Source of the DNA: Alnus glutinosa
Taxonomy: Eukaryota; Streptophyta; Magnoliopsida; Fagales; Betulaceae
Assembly: GCF_958979055.1 (NCBI RefSeq)
Contig: NC_084887.1
Span: 32,217,544 to 32,281,543 of the forward strand
DNA length: 64,000 nt
Direction of reading: 5' to 3'
Part shown: positions 14,501 through 29,400 of the stretch, piece after piece
Layout: each line of letters opens with the position of its first letter
Position numbering within the stretch: position 1 is the stretch's first letter
Translations under genes and position numbers: made by a program
Notes under the pieces: model-generated
What the model was told of the DNA's origin: nothing
Seen by the model: the letters and a program-made list of their open reading frames with translations, nothing else
Database searches by the model: none

Positions 14501-17500
14501 TGGCCGACTTTTCTTGAAGAGGAATGTCGTAATGAAGAGGTGGGAGGCCTATCGAGTAGTGGCATGAATGGCAAAAAGGAGGTCAAGAATTTGGAGAGTT
14601 CTGTTAACAACGATGCTAAAGGTTCTTGCTCAAACTGTGGTAAAAGGAAGGCAAGGGGTCATCCAATTGTGTCAGGAAGCCTAGGATTCTATCCTGGAAT
14701 GTGAGGGGGTTGAACAAGAGGAGCAAACGCCTAAGGATTATTAACTTGCTCAGAGATTGGAAGGTGGATATTATCTGCTTCCAAGAAATCAAGGTTCATG
14801 GTATGTTGAGAAGTATTGTGCGCAGCTTATGGAGTTGCAATCATGTGGATTGGTGTTGTTTAGATTCCAGTGGGGCTTCAGGGGGCATCTTGATCATGTG
14901 GGATAAAAGGATGGTGGAGAAGGTAGATGTGTGTTTGGGGAAGTTCACTCTCGCAGTCTCCTTTAGGAATGTAGTGGATCAATTCGTTTGGGCCTTTGCA
15001 AGGGTTTATGGTCCAAATTTTGGTATTGATAGGAGATTGCTTTGGGAGGAGTTTGCTGGGATTCTCAGTTGGTGGAACATGCCTTGGTGTATAGGGGGTG
15101 ATTTTAATGCAACTCGATTCCCTAGTGAAAGATCTAGAGAGGGTAGTATGTCTACTATGAGAAACTTCTCTGATTTTATCTCTGATCAGGGTCTCATGGA
15201 TTTTCCTCTCGTTGGGGGCTCTTTTACTTAAGTCGCTCACTCTTGATTCTCCCGTATGGTCTAGGATTGATCGTTTTCTAGTCTCCCCAGATTGGGAAGC
15301 TCGGTTTCCTGAGAGACTTCTCTGATTTATCTCTGATCAGGGTCTCACGGATTTTCCTCTCGCTAGGGGCTCTTTTACTTGGTCACTCACTATTGATCCT
15401 CCCGTATGGTCTAGGATTGATCATTTTCTAGTCTCCCCAGATTGGGAAGCTCGGTTTCCTATGACTTCTCAGAAGAGGCTTCCCCACCTCTATTCAGATC
15501 ACTTTCCGATTCTTCTTGATTTTGGTGACATTTCTAGGGGGAGTAGGCCTTTCAGCTTTGAGAACATGTGGCTTAAGGTGGATGGTTTTGTGGGGATGGT
15601 GAAACAATGGTGGGATTCTTATTTGTTTCAAGGCACTCCAAATTATGTCTTAGCTTGCAAACTCAAGGCCCTGAAATAGGATTTGAAGAAATGGAATGAA
15701 GAGGTTTTTGGTAATGTAGAGAGGAACAAGAGGAAGCTTTTTGAAGAACTTCAGGCCTTTAATACTATTGAAGGAAGTAGGGCTTTAGTTGAGGAGGAGC
15801 TACTAAAGAAGACATAGATTGTCAACGAGATAAAGAGTTGTTCTCTTTTGGAGGAGGTGAGTTGGAGGCAGAAATCGAGGGTGATGTGGTTAAAGGAAAG
15901 GGATAAGTGTATTAAATTCTTCCATTCCATAGCCAACTGAAATAGAAGGTACAACTCAATGACTCCTTATTGATTGGAGATACTCCTAATTAGACAAAAA
16001 TAGGCGAGCATGTGGTAAAGTTCTATCAAAAGTTCTTTTATGAGCCGTGTAGGTGGAGGCCTATGGTGGATGGTATTTTCTTTGATTCTATTTTTGAGTC
16101 TAAAGCCAGCTGGTTGGAGAAAGCTTTCGAGGAGGAGGAGGAGGAGGAGGTTAGGAACACAATGTCAGCTATGAATGGTGATAAGGTGTCGGGTCCTAAT
16201 GGTTTCTCTATGGCTTTCTTCCAAGTGTGCTGGGATGTCTCGAGCTTGGATATTATGAAGGTATTTTTTTGCCTTTCATACTAGAGGTTTGTTTGAGAAG
16301 AGCCTGAATATTTCGTTCATTTCGCTTATTCCAAAGATTCCTAATTCTAATTCCCTCAAAGACTTTCAGCCCATTAGTCTTGTGGGAGGAATTTACAAGA
16401 TTATTGCTAAAGTACTAGCAAACAGATTGAAGTCGGTTTTGGAGAAGGTAATATCCAAATCTCAAAGGCCTTCATCAAAGGGAGGCAAGTCCCCGATCCG
16501 ATCCTTATTGCAAACGAATGCCTTGATAGTAGATTAAGATCAAGGGAGCCAGGTGTCATATGTAAAATGGATTTAGAGAAAGTATACGATCATGTAAATT
16601 GGGATTTTCTTTTGTATATGCTGAGGAGGTGTGGCTTTGGGGGAAAATGGTGTTTGTGAATAGCTTATTGTATTTCTTTTGTGCGGTTTTTGGTGTTTGT
16701 TAATTGCTCTCCTAATGGTTTTTTCAGTAGTTCCCGAGGTCTGAGATAAGGGGATCCTTTGTCACCCTTATTGTTTGTGGTTGTGATGGAGGCTTTGAGC
16801 CGTATGATTTCTGCTGCGGTCAGTGGGGGTTTGTTGGAAGGTTTCAAAGTGGGTAATGCTACTTTTTCGCATCTTCTGTTTACCGATGATACTCTGATTT
16901 TCTGTAGTGCTCATTCTTCTCAGTTGCATTATTTGTAGAGTCTCTTCCTTTTGTTTGAAGCTGCTTTGGGCTTGCAAATTTAATTCTAGTGGGGAATGTA
17001 GATCAAGTGGCCAGCATTCTAGGGTGTGGAATTGCTTCCTTGCCAGTGAAGTATCTTGGTCTTCCTTTGGGGGCTTCCTATAAGTCCAACTCATATTTGG
17101 GACGGGGTAATCGAGAAGATTGAGCATCGACTGGTTAGTTGGAAAAGGTTATACCTCTCCAAGGGTGGTAGAGTCACCCTTATTAAGAGTACCCTCATCA
17201 ATTTACCTACATATTATTTGTCTCTATTTCCTATATTGGGGAGTGTTACAGCTCACATTGAGAAGTTACAACGGAATTTTCTATGGGGTGGAATGAGTGA
17301 AGAGTTTAAATATCACTTGGTGAGTTGGTCGAAGGTTTGTACCCCAATTTTAGAAGGAGGGGCTGGGTATTAGGAACTTGTTGATGTTCAACTGAATCAA
17401 CCGCGCTTTGTTAGGAAAATGGTTATGGCAGTTTGGAATTGAGAGAGATGCTTGATGGAGAGTTGTGGTGGACTCCAAGTTTGGCAATTTGTGGGGCGGG

Positions 17501-20433
17501 TGGTGCTCCCTTGAGCCTGTAGGTACTTTTGGAGTGGGGTTGTGGAAAAACATCAAGAAAGGGTGGGAGACTTTATCTAGTTTTGCTAGATTTGAGGTAG
17601 GGGATGGGGTTAGGACAAAATTTTGAGACGATCTGTGGTGAGGGGATACGGTTCTGAATGAAGTTTTTCCTGATCTCTTTGGTATTGCTCGGGTGAAGGA
17701 GGCCCCAATTGCGGATCTTAGGTGTTTTGAGGATTTGGAGAGTTCCATGGAAGATATTTTAGCTTCGTTTTTTCATACGCTGTATCTTTGGACGATGGCT
17801 TTTTTGTCCCCACTGTCGATTAGATTTGCTGATTTCCTTGTTCGTTTTTCCATTCCTAATTAAGTGTTTCCTTTTGTATACTTCCAGTGTATTTAAGGGC
17901 GTCTTACGCTTTCAATAAAGCTAAATTTACTTATTAAAAAAAAAAAATTGTCATGAAGCAACCTTTAATGTTGGGGACAAAATACGAGCCAAGAGAGCAA
18001 AAGTCAGTCTTGTGCAGAAACAAGTATTTACATGAATATGCAATCATTTACTTACTTTGCATCTTGAACAGAGCTTGGGCAAAGCTCAGCAGCATATTTG
18101 ACAAGCTCACTTAGACACCGAGCCCACCTATTTTTATCGGGGCTGTCAAATATTATAGATTGAAGTGTCACATCAGGAGGAATTGCATCAGATTCTCGTC
18201 TCATATCAAAAGGACGACCAGAATCCCAAAAGCAGCTCTGAACAATGTCATCCTGCAATATCCAAACATCGAGTTTGAAATAGAATCAGCAAATTCACAT
18301 TCACATTCAGGCTGCACCTCAAATGGGAATAATTAAGATTAAGAAAACACAAAAGTTAAAAATGGAGAAAGTAGAAAAGTATATCCCACCCCATGTTCTT
18401 CCAGGACATCAATTACAAATATTGGTTCAGCTTCATATTTCAAACTATGATCAGGTTGCTCCCGTAGCGTTAGGTCTCGAACGTCATTCCTTAAAGCACG
18501 AACACAGCGCAATAATTCTAGAGCTGTATGCCTAATCTGGCTATCAGTAGAACTAAGGAAGATAAGACCAACTGCATCTATTTCTGATGCGCGAAACTCA
18601 ATTGCTTCTCCTGATTGGTGGAAAGAAGACTTCTTGACTTCCTGCTTTCCATACCTGACACTCTTTGCATCTTGAGCATCATACTCCAGTCTATCATCAA
18701 TAAGACAAGCTCTCCAAAAACGCATGAGTTCCAACAGACGTCCCAATGATGTTTGGATGAGAAGAGGGAATTCATCGGGAAGCCGTAGGATGAAGGTGGC
18801 CATCCCTTTCATAACTGCAAAGCGACGGTGGGGAAGATATCTTACAATCCGATTTAGCACCTGTACTGCTTCCTCACGAACACCAGGATCAATACTTATG
18901 CCATGCTGAGGTATTATTTCAGTGATTTTATCACTTCGACCAACTTCTTCAATCAGATATGGTATGCACTTCAACACTGACCGGAAAAGATGTCCTTGAG
19001 ACTTTTCCTTGGTTACAGCATCTGGAAAAGAATAAATTCATTTAGCATTTGTCACTGCAGCAACAAAAGACATAAAAACAAGCAATTAAGCATAAAGGGC
19101 TGTAGAGTAAACAGATAACAAAGAATTTAAAGCATTTAAGCAAGTTAAGCCAATGCTTTATAAATTTCTTGCATTACTGAGTCCAAGCTAGTTCAGTTGG
19201 GATTCATATGTCCAAAAGGCTTACAATTCTCATATTGAGCTTAGGCTTGGCTCATTGACAACTGATAAAAATGGATTACATTCACCAATTACAATGCAGT
19301 CAAGATCATGACTTTCCTAATGCAACATAAATACCCATCAAATGAGGAATAAGTCCAACAAAGAGAAGAAAAGAACATAAGATGAAAATACAATTATTTC
19401 ACAGATAAATTCAAGGACCCACTAGATTACATATATCAACATTTCCTCGTCCTTTTCACTTCCTGATACCAGATACTAAAATTCTTGTATTACACTGGTT
19501 CTACAATAGAGAAATTACCTATGGTGGTCCTTGAAGAAGTTAGAAGAGCTTGACTATAGGTTCTATGACAGGACCTTAAAATTAACTCAATTGCAGCCTT
19601 TACTTTTGGAATGTAGTGGCCAATATCATGACCTGTTCAAAAGAAGTCAATGAAGTTAAATCAAAATTTGAGATATCAAATTATAACAATATATCAATAA
19701 TCTAGGGGATATGACCATTGCTGAAGCTACCTTTAAATATTTCCAAGCCAACATGCTTGCTTGAAGGCGACATAACAATGGCAAGCAAAGCACGGAGACC
19801 AATGACCTTTGCTTCGCTTGAACTATCTTGCTTCAGCAATTCTAATATCATATGGTTCATGGCAAAATCGAGGTTATGTTCCGCTATAGTCACACAGAAT
19901 TCAACAAGTTTATCATGTTGGACATCCTGAGTAAGCATTCCTTTCCTCAGAACTGTCAAAAGTTGTGAGGTTACACTGTCTAAGTAGTCCCATATACGAT
20001 TTGGGGCCTGGTTAGCTGCATGAACGCTCAAGTAAAACCTCAAAACTCGATGAAGACAGTCCAAGGCCATGAAGCGATGGTTCTTGTCCTGCATGATTAA
20101 TTCAGATTTTGTCATATAGCCAAAAACTCAGAATAGAAGACCATATGGATATGGCTAAATAAGATATTACATTAGGACATTGAAAGGAAAAACCAATTCA
20201 CCATATGCACACTTTTCTTGCTCCCCTATAAAAACCCGTAAATAATTTAGCTTACTCTAAGAAGCTTGTAGAGTTGCTCCATGTGAGGGCTTAAGTTGCT
20301 GTGGAATACTTGAGGATCGCCAAGACAGAGAAGAAGAGTGACCAAAGGGTAACCAACCTAACACATTGAAGAATTGTTAATGTGGGGATAAAAGAGCATA
20401 AAAACACACAAAAGGGCCACGGGCATTCAGGTT

Positions 20434-20476
<43 letters not shown>

Positions 20477-23400
20477 AGGTGTTAATTTAAGACAAAGTTC
20501 AAAAAGATATGAAGAAAAAAGATTATATGAAATTACAAACAGAGCAATAACACCTTCTAAAGGAAAACTTTTAAATAACTAGGGGAAGATTCTTTTGGAA
20601 GAACATTTTATAACATCAGCCATAAATGGGTAAGCATTTAGGGCTATCATTTTATTATTTTCATTCCTTTTCCAGAAGAAGATCAAGGCTATGAAGGAAG
20701 GTGAAGGGAAGGCACGCTCAAACAAAACTAGAAACATGAAATGCATGAACTCATGATCGGACCACTTTAAAAGTAATAAGAATTATAGCCCTAAAAAATC
20801 AATAATTCTAGCTGGTAAAGTTTAATTAATTTCGAATTTAAGAACGAATAATACTACAGCATGCAAAGGATTTCCTCGTCATATTTTGTAATTGATATTG
20901 CCGTACAGTTTTAATATTAATATGAAAAATAATGGCTTTTATTGTAACTAAAATATTTAGTTGGGGGAATTGATGAGTAAAAATAATGGGTTATAGTATT
21001 TCTGAAAAATAATGGCTTTTCAGAAGGTCAAACCAACCATACCTCATGTGTCTGTGTGTGTACAAATGTGATCATGTATGCACATATATATGGCATCATA
21101 CCACTTATTCTCCTATACCTTTATGGACTCAAAAAGATGATGACTTAAGGCCGTAATTCAAGCATGTCACTTCAGCTTAAAGGCCACCACAAGTCAAACC
21201 TATGGGATAAAGAGGCTGTCAAAGTCTAACCAAACCTCAGGTTGAGGTGATTATCCAAACTCTAGATAAGTCGAGTTGGTGGGATTGTTTGAGTGGATAA
21301 GGTAGGGTACTAATCTTTTCGCACAATCTTTCTTCAATCACCATACATCCAATACAATGGCCATTCATTAAACATGACTTCACAGCAATTTTTACAAGTT
21401 GCTCATTATGAAAATCTCTAACTTTGTTGCAAGTTTAGGATTATCATATATCTTTTCCTCTGGATCAGCAACCAATATTGAATTTGATCAATCAGGTTCT
21501 CCACTATGTTTACTAATTTATGGGTGCATTAGATATTTCAGTGGAATGAAAGCATTACATTTACTAGATGATGTTGGTTTTCATGTATGTTATTCTTTTA
21601 TCTGATAAGTATGTCTCTATTTTATAAGAACATCATCAGAGCAAAATCGATAAGATGTCATGGTCATAACTACTATAGAGGAAAGCCAAGAAACAAATGC
21701 TGACTCTGTGCACGACTTTACTACACACAAAACTACCAATTTATGTAAGAAACCAAAAGGAAAAAACAGTATGTCTGCAACCAATAAAGAAGACAGTTCT
21801 GGAAGGATTATCCTGATTTAAACTTGTACATGTACCATTGTATGTGAGCCCCTATCCCCTATCCCCTCTCTCCAAAACTATCCGACTTATCCACATATGT
21901 AGTACTAGACGGCAAACTAGTTATTAGGTAAAATCAAGTGGAATATGAAATTCGAGGTCGCAATTTCCATCAGATAAAAAAACAACCAGAAACCTGAAAT
22001 ATGATAAAAAGTAGGTAGATGATCTGAGATCCATCATCCACTTACAGCGATATGTTTGCTCTGTTTTTCCATCCAAGGAATAAGAAGCAATCTTATTCGT
22101 GCAACAGCATCATACCACAGGGAAAGAGCAGCCTCTACACCTGAAGGAGGCCACTGGCTTTTTCCACCATCTGCAAGTGGTGCTAGGATGTTTGAAAGCA
22201 TATTGCATAGTGCATGGTGAAACTCACTTTTTCGTTTGCTTGGAGAACGGTTGAGAGGGTTTGCTTTTGCCACAAAGGAGGCTGATGCATTCAGCCCACC
22301 CTCTGTCTTAACCTGGCAATTACCTTAGGTCAAACCATTGTCTTTTTCATGCCATGTTTACCAGAACAATCAATTTAAACATACCCCAAGCTTTAGATAG
22401 CGCATCCCATTTATGATACTAAGTGTTTCACTTCGGGAAACACTAGTGTCAATCCGACGGGCATTGAGTTCCATGAAAAAGCGCTCAGTCATAGAACTAA
22501 ATCTGTAAAAGGAAAGGGAAAGCACCATAAAATCTAAACATGACAGGACTCCAGAGACACAAAACTAAACAATGATTTTTGCTCCCAAATCATGTTCTTA
22601 TTATGATTCATTACCATGATCCAGTCAACTAATATATGCATGCCGAAGAATGCTTTTTTGGTTAGAAGCATGCCATAGTCAAAGTACACCTTTTGCCTCA
22701 TACTTTATAAGCTTTAAAGTACTGCCCGTCAGCATAACACAAATTCCACCAGACAAGACAATGAAGAACTGAGAGTAAAAGCGTGCAATTAATGCAGTAC
22801 AACCTTATCAATAATATATATCATTCATAAGCTTTAATTTGACAGTTTGAGCAGCATAACACAGATTGAACAATACAAGACAAAGTTCTGAAATGAGATT
22901 ACTTTTTTTTTTATTGGTGAACAATAAATATTGAAGCCCTGGCAACGACCCTTCAGATACCAAGCCTTGACCACAGCACTACCACAGCTTTAGTGCAGAT
23001 AAGAGCCAAGGCACAAAAAGAAAATGATGTTGCCAATAAGTCACAAATTGAATAGAGAGCGGATTATTAGAAAGTTGTGTAGGCTTCCTCCGATAAGAGA
23101 AGCTAGTTCTTGTCCACAACTTACCCTAAAACCAAGGGTTAAAAAGTAAATATAGGAGTAGGTGCAGTCTTACAGGTAATTATTAATGTGCATTAACAAT
23201 GACATTTTGGACATATTGAAGTTGTAACGGATGATAATGATCGAATCAGAGGTACAAGGTATGGACGGCTACTTCAGACCATCCACCAAGAAAAAACGCT
23301 ATTGTTAGGAAAAAGATAAATCTCTCATCTCAAGCTGCCCCAAAAACAATTCAGCATAGGCCATAGATGATGAGACTAAGATATGCCAAACATGACCAAG

Positions 23401-26400
23401 GATGCATAATTAGGAAACAGCTAAACTAAGTTTAACAAGAACTATTTATGATTTATTCAACTACACAGCAACAACTGCATATCTTATAAATAACAAAACT
23501 TTAAAAGATGTGAGAATCTAAATCTATATGTTTCCAAAATGACTTTCATAATGGTTAGGTAATTTTGAATCAGATAACAATCAATAGGATTTTAACTTTT
23601 ATAGATGCCGATTTCATTACCTGATACGAGATAAGGCACCTAAGAGTTGAGCAACTAGGTCCAGAAGGAGTCCTCGCAAATCAACCAATGAGGGATATTC
23701 AACCTGGCTAACAACTCTGTAACAAGATATGCATATGCATGCATCATAAAATTTTCAAGACATGATGATGTGTATTAATCAAGTTCTGAAGTATATGAAC
23801 TAGTCCATTCTGACCAAAAGAAAAAGAAATAGTCCCTAAATGTCCATGTTACACGTTTCAGTCTAGATAAGGGACATGATTGTACTTAAGTAAATAAATA
23901 ACAATTAGCAATAATACTATAATAGTGTTACAGAAAACTGTTGATCCTTATATGGCATTATTCTGGATACGATGTTATTCTAAAAATTCCTCAACTAGAA
24001 CAAAGAGTAAAGCATCAACCAATTCCCTTTTTACTTTTTTTTTTTTTTAAAAAAAAACTTTTGGTAACTAATAAAATTTTTATTAGACAGAGAGACCTTA
24101 AGTACACGGGGTATAAAACGAAGGGTCTCCTAAAGATCACAATCTACGTCAAATAGAAAAACATGAGAAAAGAAAAATAGGAATAGTGCTGAAAAGAACA
24201 CATTCGATTGTACGGCAATCTCAAAAATAAAGTTTTAAGTGCGTTCCTAGAGAGCTCAACACCAACAAAGGTTCAATTATTCCTTTCCCATCTACATAAG
24301 ACAAAGATTAAGGCAACTAAGAGCAACGACACTTTTTCTTTTTTAAATGAGAGAGAGCAAATCAGAGAGAGCAACAGAGGGGGGAAAGCACAGATTTAGG
24401 ATCGAAATCCCTTGATTTATGGGATACAAATCAACATTTATCACAAAAGATTTTTATCCTTTAACAATCACGTTCTTCTTCATTGTGATACTGCGAGAGA
24501 GTTGTGGAATATGGTGTTTCAAATGTTTAGAGTATAATGGGTTATGTCCGGACAGGTGATGGAGCTCTGGGCGTGCTGGAAATGAAGATTTAGTCAGAAT
24601 GATTTAAACAATGTGTGGAATGTAATCCCTTCTTGTTTGATGTGGAGCATTTAGAGAGAAAGAAAAGCTCAAAAGTTTCGAAGATTGCAAGAAGGCGAGT
24701 TAAGAGCTGCAACTTTGTTTTCTTAAATCGCTCTTCCAGTGGATCTCTGTCAACACCCTTCTCAATATCTCTAGCTTTGTAGATTTTTGTGCTCTCTTTC
24801 ATCGTTCTTGATCTAGATGAGTGTTCTTCTCTTGTATACGTCATGTGTACTTGGGTTTTGCACCTTGCGCTTTTTAACAAATTTGCTTTACTTATAAAAA
24901 GAAACAATATAATGCTGAATTTCTTAAAGATCTTGCATCAAATTGGTATCCAAGTAAGGTTCTGCCACGATGTTTTCACATTATAGGATATCCTGCAGAA
25001 GTGATTAGCTTGGAAAGAGGGTAAGGCACTTCTTACAACAGAGACTTTTCCTACAAGATTTTCAGGATGATCTTTTTTTCTTTTTTTCTTTTTTTATAAG
25101 TAATAAAACTTTATTAATGAAAGCGTAAGGTGCCCCTAAGTACACAGGAAGCATACACAGCAACAACTAAAGCTAACCCGCAAAAACCCACAAAACCTAG
25201 GTGATTTGTGTGTAACGGATTATTCAAGGAAATATTAAATTTTTTAATATCATTAAGTTTTAATCTTTTTATAATTTAACCATCCCTAACTCCTTAAACA
25301 TCAAATCCCATGCAAGAATCCCTCAAGAACTAGCCGAAGAAAGCTTATACAGTGCTGAATTTCTTAAAGACCCTGCAACACAGTAGAATCTAGGGATAAA
25401 CTATATAAAGCAAAAACTTTCTATGACAAACGGTAGCAAAGCATCCACCTAAAAAAAGCATTATATTTTTTGCTTTATTCTGTTATATTTGATCCCGAGA
25501 GAGATTTCCAACTCCAGTATAGGTCACTAACCTCCACTTGAACCACAAATAACAGGATACAAGTGACCACAACTCTTGTGCTACAGAACAAAGGAGCAAC
25601 AGATGGTCCACTGATTTTGCTATTACACTAAGACATGCAATACCAATCTACGACACGTCACTTGCATGACAATATGCCCTATGGAGGCACCAATTTTTTC
25701 ATGTGAAAAGATATTAATTGAATGTGTCAATGACCAGAAATTTTGTACTCTGAAGAAAGCTAAAGCCTAACATAGGTACAGTAGACACTGCAGAGATAAA
25801 TTAAACAACCAAGTTCGCATAATAGGGACTAGGAAGTCCAGAGTTTGTCAGAAACTAAAGCATCATCAATACGCAGGCCCAAAACAAAAATTAAGCCACC
25901 ACATAGTTCCCACCTGAAGCAGCTTACCTGTCAGCATTAATTAGCCAGTCAAAAACAAAATTCTCAAGCCCAGACCAGAGCTTCTCTGCAAGGAGCACAA
26001 TCCAGTATGTCACTACAAGATATACAAATTCAAAGGGAAAAACAACATAACAAAATAATTAACAAACCATTAAGTCCCTCCTGTGGACAGCACTCCACAA
26101 ATCGAATACATGCCGAGCAAAAAATGCACTCCACTGCAAGCTGAGCCCCACGTAAACACATTGTTCAACTTAGGATCAATAAAACACACTTCTCTCTACA
26201 AAATTATGCATTGAAAAGAAATAGTTCTTCCACAATCAAATGATAATTCAGGTTTATCCAGGTTTTTTCTTTCAACCTAGGATAACAAAGGAAAAGGGCA
26301 ATAGCAATTTTCATTTCTACAAATACCAATTTCACCTGCTTGAATACTTTTCTAGCAAATTTAACCCATCGGAGGCTAATCAGACAAAATATGCACAGTA

Positions 26401-29400
26401 AGGATTAAATTGAAATGCCTTAACATACAGATGTCATGATAACTAAAACATCAGTACTAGCGCATTGCGTATATCCAAGCCATCTCATTGCCTTCACAGT
26501 TTTTTCTCACCACTTCACTTAAGCAGTCCATTGTTTTAATGATAACTAAACTGTTAGTGACTAATAGCTAGGCACAAGCAGTGCATAAGAATCAAACTGG
26601 CAAGCAACAAAGACTGCCACACAGTTGAAATGAAGTCGTGATATGATAAATCAAATAAATATCTTTTTTTAATAAGTGATCAAGTAATTCTACGTTTCAC
26701 CAACTAATGATACATGTAAAGGAAAAATATAAAAAAGCCCCATAAACTAACAGCCGATTTTAGAATAGCCCCATGAAATTCCAAGTGTACTAATGCGATC
26801 CATCAAACTACCAAAGTATGCCAAAAATGCCACTTTTGTCAAAATATTTCAATAATACCCCTATTCTCTTAAAAACTAACAAAAAAATGACTAAACTAAA
26901 AATCGCTCACTGCGAAATAAAAAATAATTAAAGTTCTTTAAGGTAGGCAAAATATAACAATTTAGTCATTGTAGTCAAATTCCGTCAAAATACTTAACAG
27001 ATTATGTTAGTGTCAACGTTAATACCAATAAAATAATGACAAATGTCACTCTTATTAAAAAAATATATTATTTTTTTTTAATTAAAAAATTTTAAGTTTT
27101 TAATTTTTTAATTTCTTAGCTTCTTAGTTTTATACTAATAGTTTTTTAAAAAAATTTCTTTATTTAAAAAAAAATATAGTTTTTTATTCATTTTTTATTT
27201 TAGTTTTTAAGAGAATAAGTGAATTATAGGAATATTTCGACAAAAGTGACCTTTTCGGTACACTTTTGTAGCTTGATAGGTTACATTAGTGTACTTGAAA
27301 ATTAAGGAGGCTATTCTAAAATCGACTGGTAGTTCAGGGGGCTTTTTTATATTTTGCCCTACATTTAATATATTTTTCTACCCACCTTCAAGAATATTAT
27401 TAGATATAAATATATATTCCCCGAGGTATGAACTCCCACCTTCAAATTTTAACCTACTCATAAAGAACCCAAGGCTCACAATATTTAAGTTCTTTGTTAC
27501 AATGTCTCTTTTAAGTTTTACCCCAGTCACTTGGTTATAAAAATCTTTTAATTAATCCCAAAAACTAACTCATACATCAGAATAATTTAGCTTTCCTGTT
27601 CCATGTCTATCTTCTTTTTTTTTTTGATAAATAATAAAATTTGATAATCCCGTGTATTAGGGTTGTGCCCCTCTGCGCTTTTTATTGAATTTGAAATTAC
27701 TTATAAAAAAAAAAAAAAAAATTATAAAAAAAATGTGAGGCGCCCCTAAATACACATTAAGTATACACATAAACAACCAAACCAAGCCAAAGAGAAACCC
27801 AACAAACCCGCAAGAACCTAAAGCCCTCAAACCCGAACCCCACATGGAGCACTCGACTTTACATCATATGAGCCTTGCCTTTCCATTGCCGAGAGGATGC
27901 GCTTGCATTGCCATAGCTGATGGAGCTTTTCAAATTTAACAACTCCCTTCTACCTTTAGATTTAGGACGCGCAACCTTTGCTTCCCGATAAAAATCCTCT
28001 TCCATAACATCCGAAATTGCCAAGGATGGATCCTCATCCTCTTCACTATCTCACGCCCAATCCAGGGGCATGTTGGGCGGAAAAACACCCAAAGGATGAG
28101 AGAAGAAGAGAGGCGTGGGAAGAGAAACATAAGCAATTGAAGAAAGCACAAAATGGGCAAAACCCCTGTTCCATGTCTATCTTTGCCAGTCATTCAATTT
28201 ATCTTCAATCTTCAAGCTTTGAACTAATTCTTTAGATAGTTTCAAACAAATCTTTCATTTGCAAACAATTTTAACTTTAGAACAATCACTCTGATAATGA
28301 TGATGACACCATCACATTAATGGGAATAAAAGTAACTAATTTTTTTTTTTGATAAGTAATAACCTCGTTTTATTAAAAGCGTCAGGCGCCCCTTAGTATA
28401 CTGGCAGTATACAAGAGAAAACGCAATGCTGGAAAACGAAAAAAAAATAGCCCAAAAAAAGAAAGAAAGAAACCCACCAAACAAACCCACAAGAACCTAA
28501 GCCTACAAGCACAAAGAACCTGAAACCAACCCACAAGGAACACACAAGAAACCCACCCAAAAACCCACAGGAACCTACACCCTAAAATACAACACTCGCA
28601 GCCCACAAGCAACCCACAAACTACATAACCTGAGCCTTTCCTCTCCTACTCCTAGAATGCACACTCGCAATGTCGTAGTTTATGGAGCTCTTTAGATTCT
28701 ACAGTTCTCTCCTTCCTTTGATCTTATACCGCTTCCCCATACTACCCCGATGAAAATCTTCCTCAATGGCATCCAACAAAGCCAGGGCCGAATCTTCATC
28801 CTCAGCACCATCCGACTCCCACTCCAAGTGTAAGTCGGGAGGAAAAACGCCCAAGGGGTGAGGAGAATCACCTTCCTCTCCCTAATCCCACAAAACAATC
28901 TCCCCAGATGGGCTAAACCCTACCGGCCACTCCTGAGATTGGATCAAACCACAGTCCCGACCAAAGCCTGAGAAGATGTACCCAAACACTGCGTCATCGG
29001 CGACCTCAAAGCTGTCATTGCCTCATCAATCAAGGAAATATCCAACTTACTAGCTTTGGCCTTCGATTTCCGTTGATACCTCATGACCGATTGGGTTTCA
29101 GACGGGTAAATGGGAGCCCCACTATCCGCCATCATCGGAAGAGACAAGCGAATCCTTTCTCCCAACGCAGCCGCCCCCAAAGAGGGACCCACAAATCCTT
29201 TAGAGTCCGAACCCAACCCCCCAAGCAGACATAGGGTTGAGTCACAAACTGACACATCCGACCGCAGGTTGGGCTTCGCCGCCCACTCTGAGGCAAACGG
29301 ATCTTCAACCACCGCCGTGCACAAGCTAGGACTTGCGCTGGAGAACTCGCTAGTATCCGACAACCCTCCACCCATGCCGGTCGTCGTCTTCACCTCCGAC

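Larger units (their letters stand above)
12596..17947 (+). mobile_element. LINE retrotransposon, near 5'-complete, internally deleted, in Furry intron 13
   Basis: A 5.35-kb non-LTR element with a CT-repeat leader (12617-12645), ORF1, an endonuclease/reverse transcriptase ORF2, a 3' tail with hairpin at 17876-17892, and poly(A). It is flanked by TTGTCATGGAG (12585-12595) and TTGTCATGAAG (17948-17958), an 11-bp target duplication with one difference. The ORFs contain frameshifts and stops, and about 0.8 kb near the ORF2 end is missing around 17718. It is antisense to the host gene and makes up most of a 5.9-kb intron. Confidence 0.9.

Noticed and set aside
24102..24116. Hairpin-like GTACAC-ggg-GTATAA at 24102
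   Set aside because: The loop is 3 nt, not 5, and one stem base is lost, so I did not count it among the 15 conserved stem-loops.
26125..26140. Alternative acceptor CTTGCAG just inside the Furry exon at 26068-26140
   Set aside because: It breaks the frame. The acceptor at CTCAG before CTTGCAGTGG gives [18 protein letters not shown] and keeps the family sequence.
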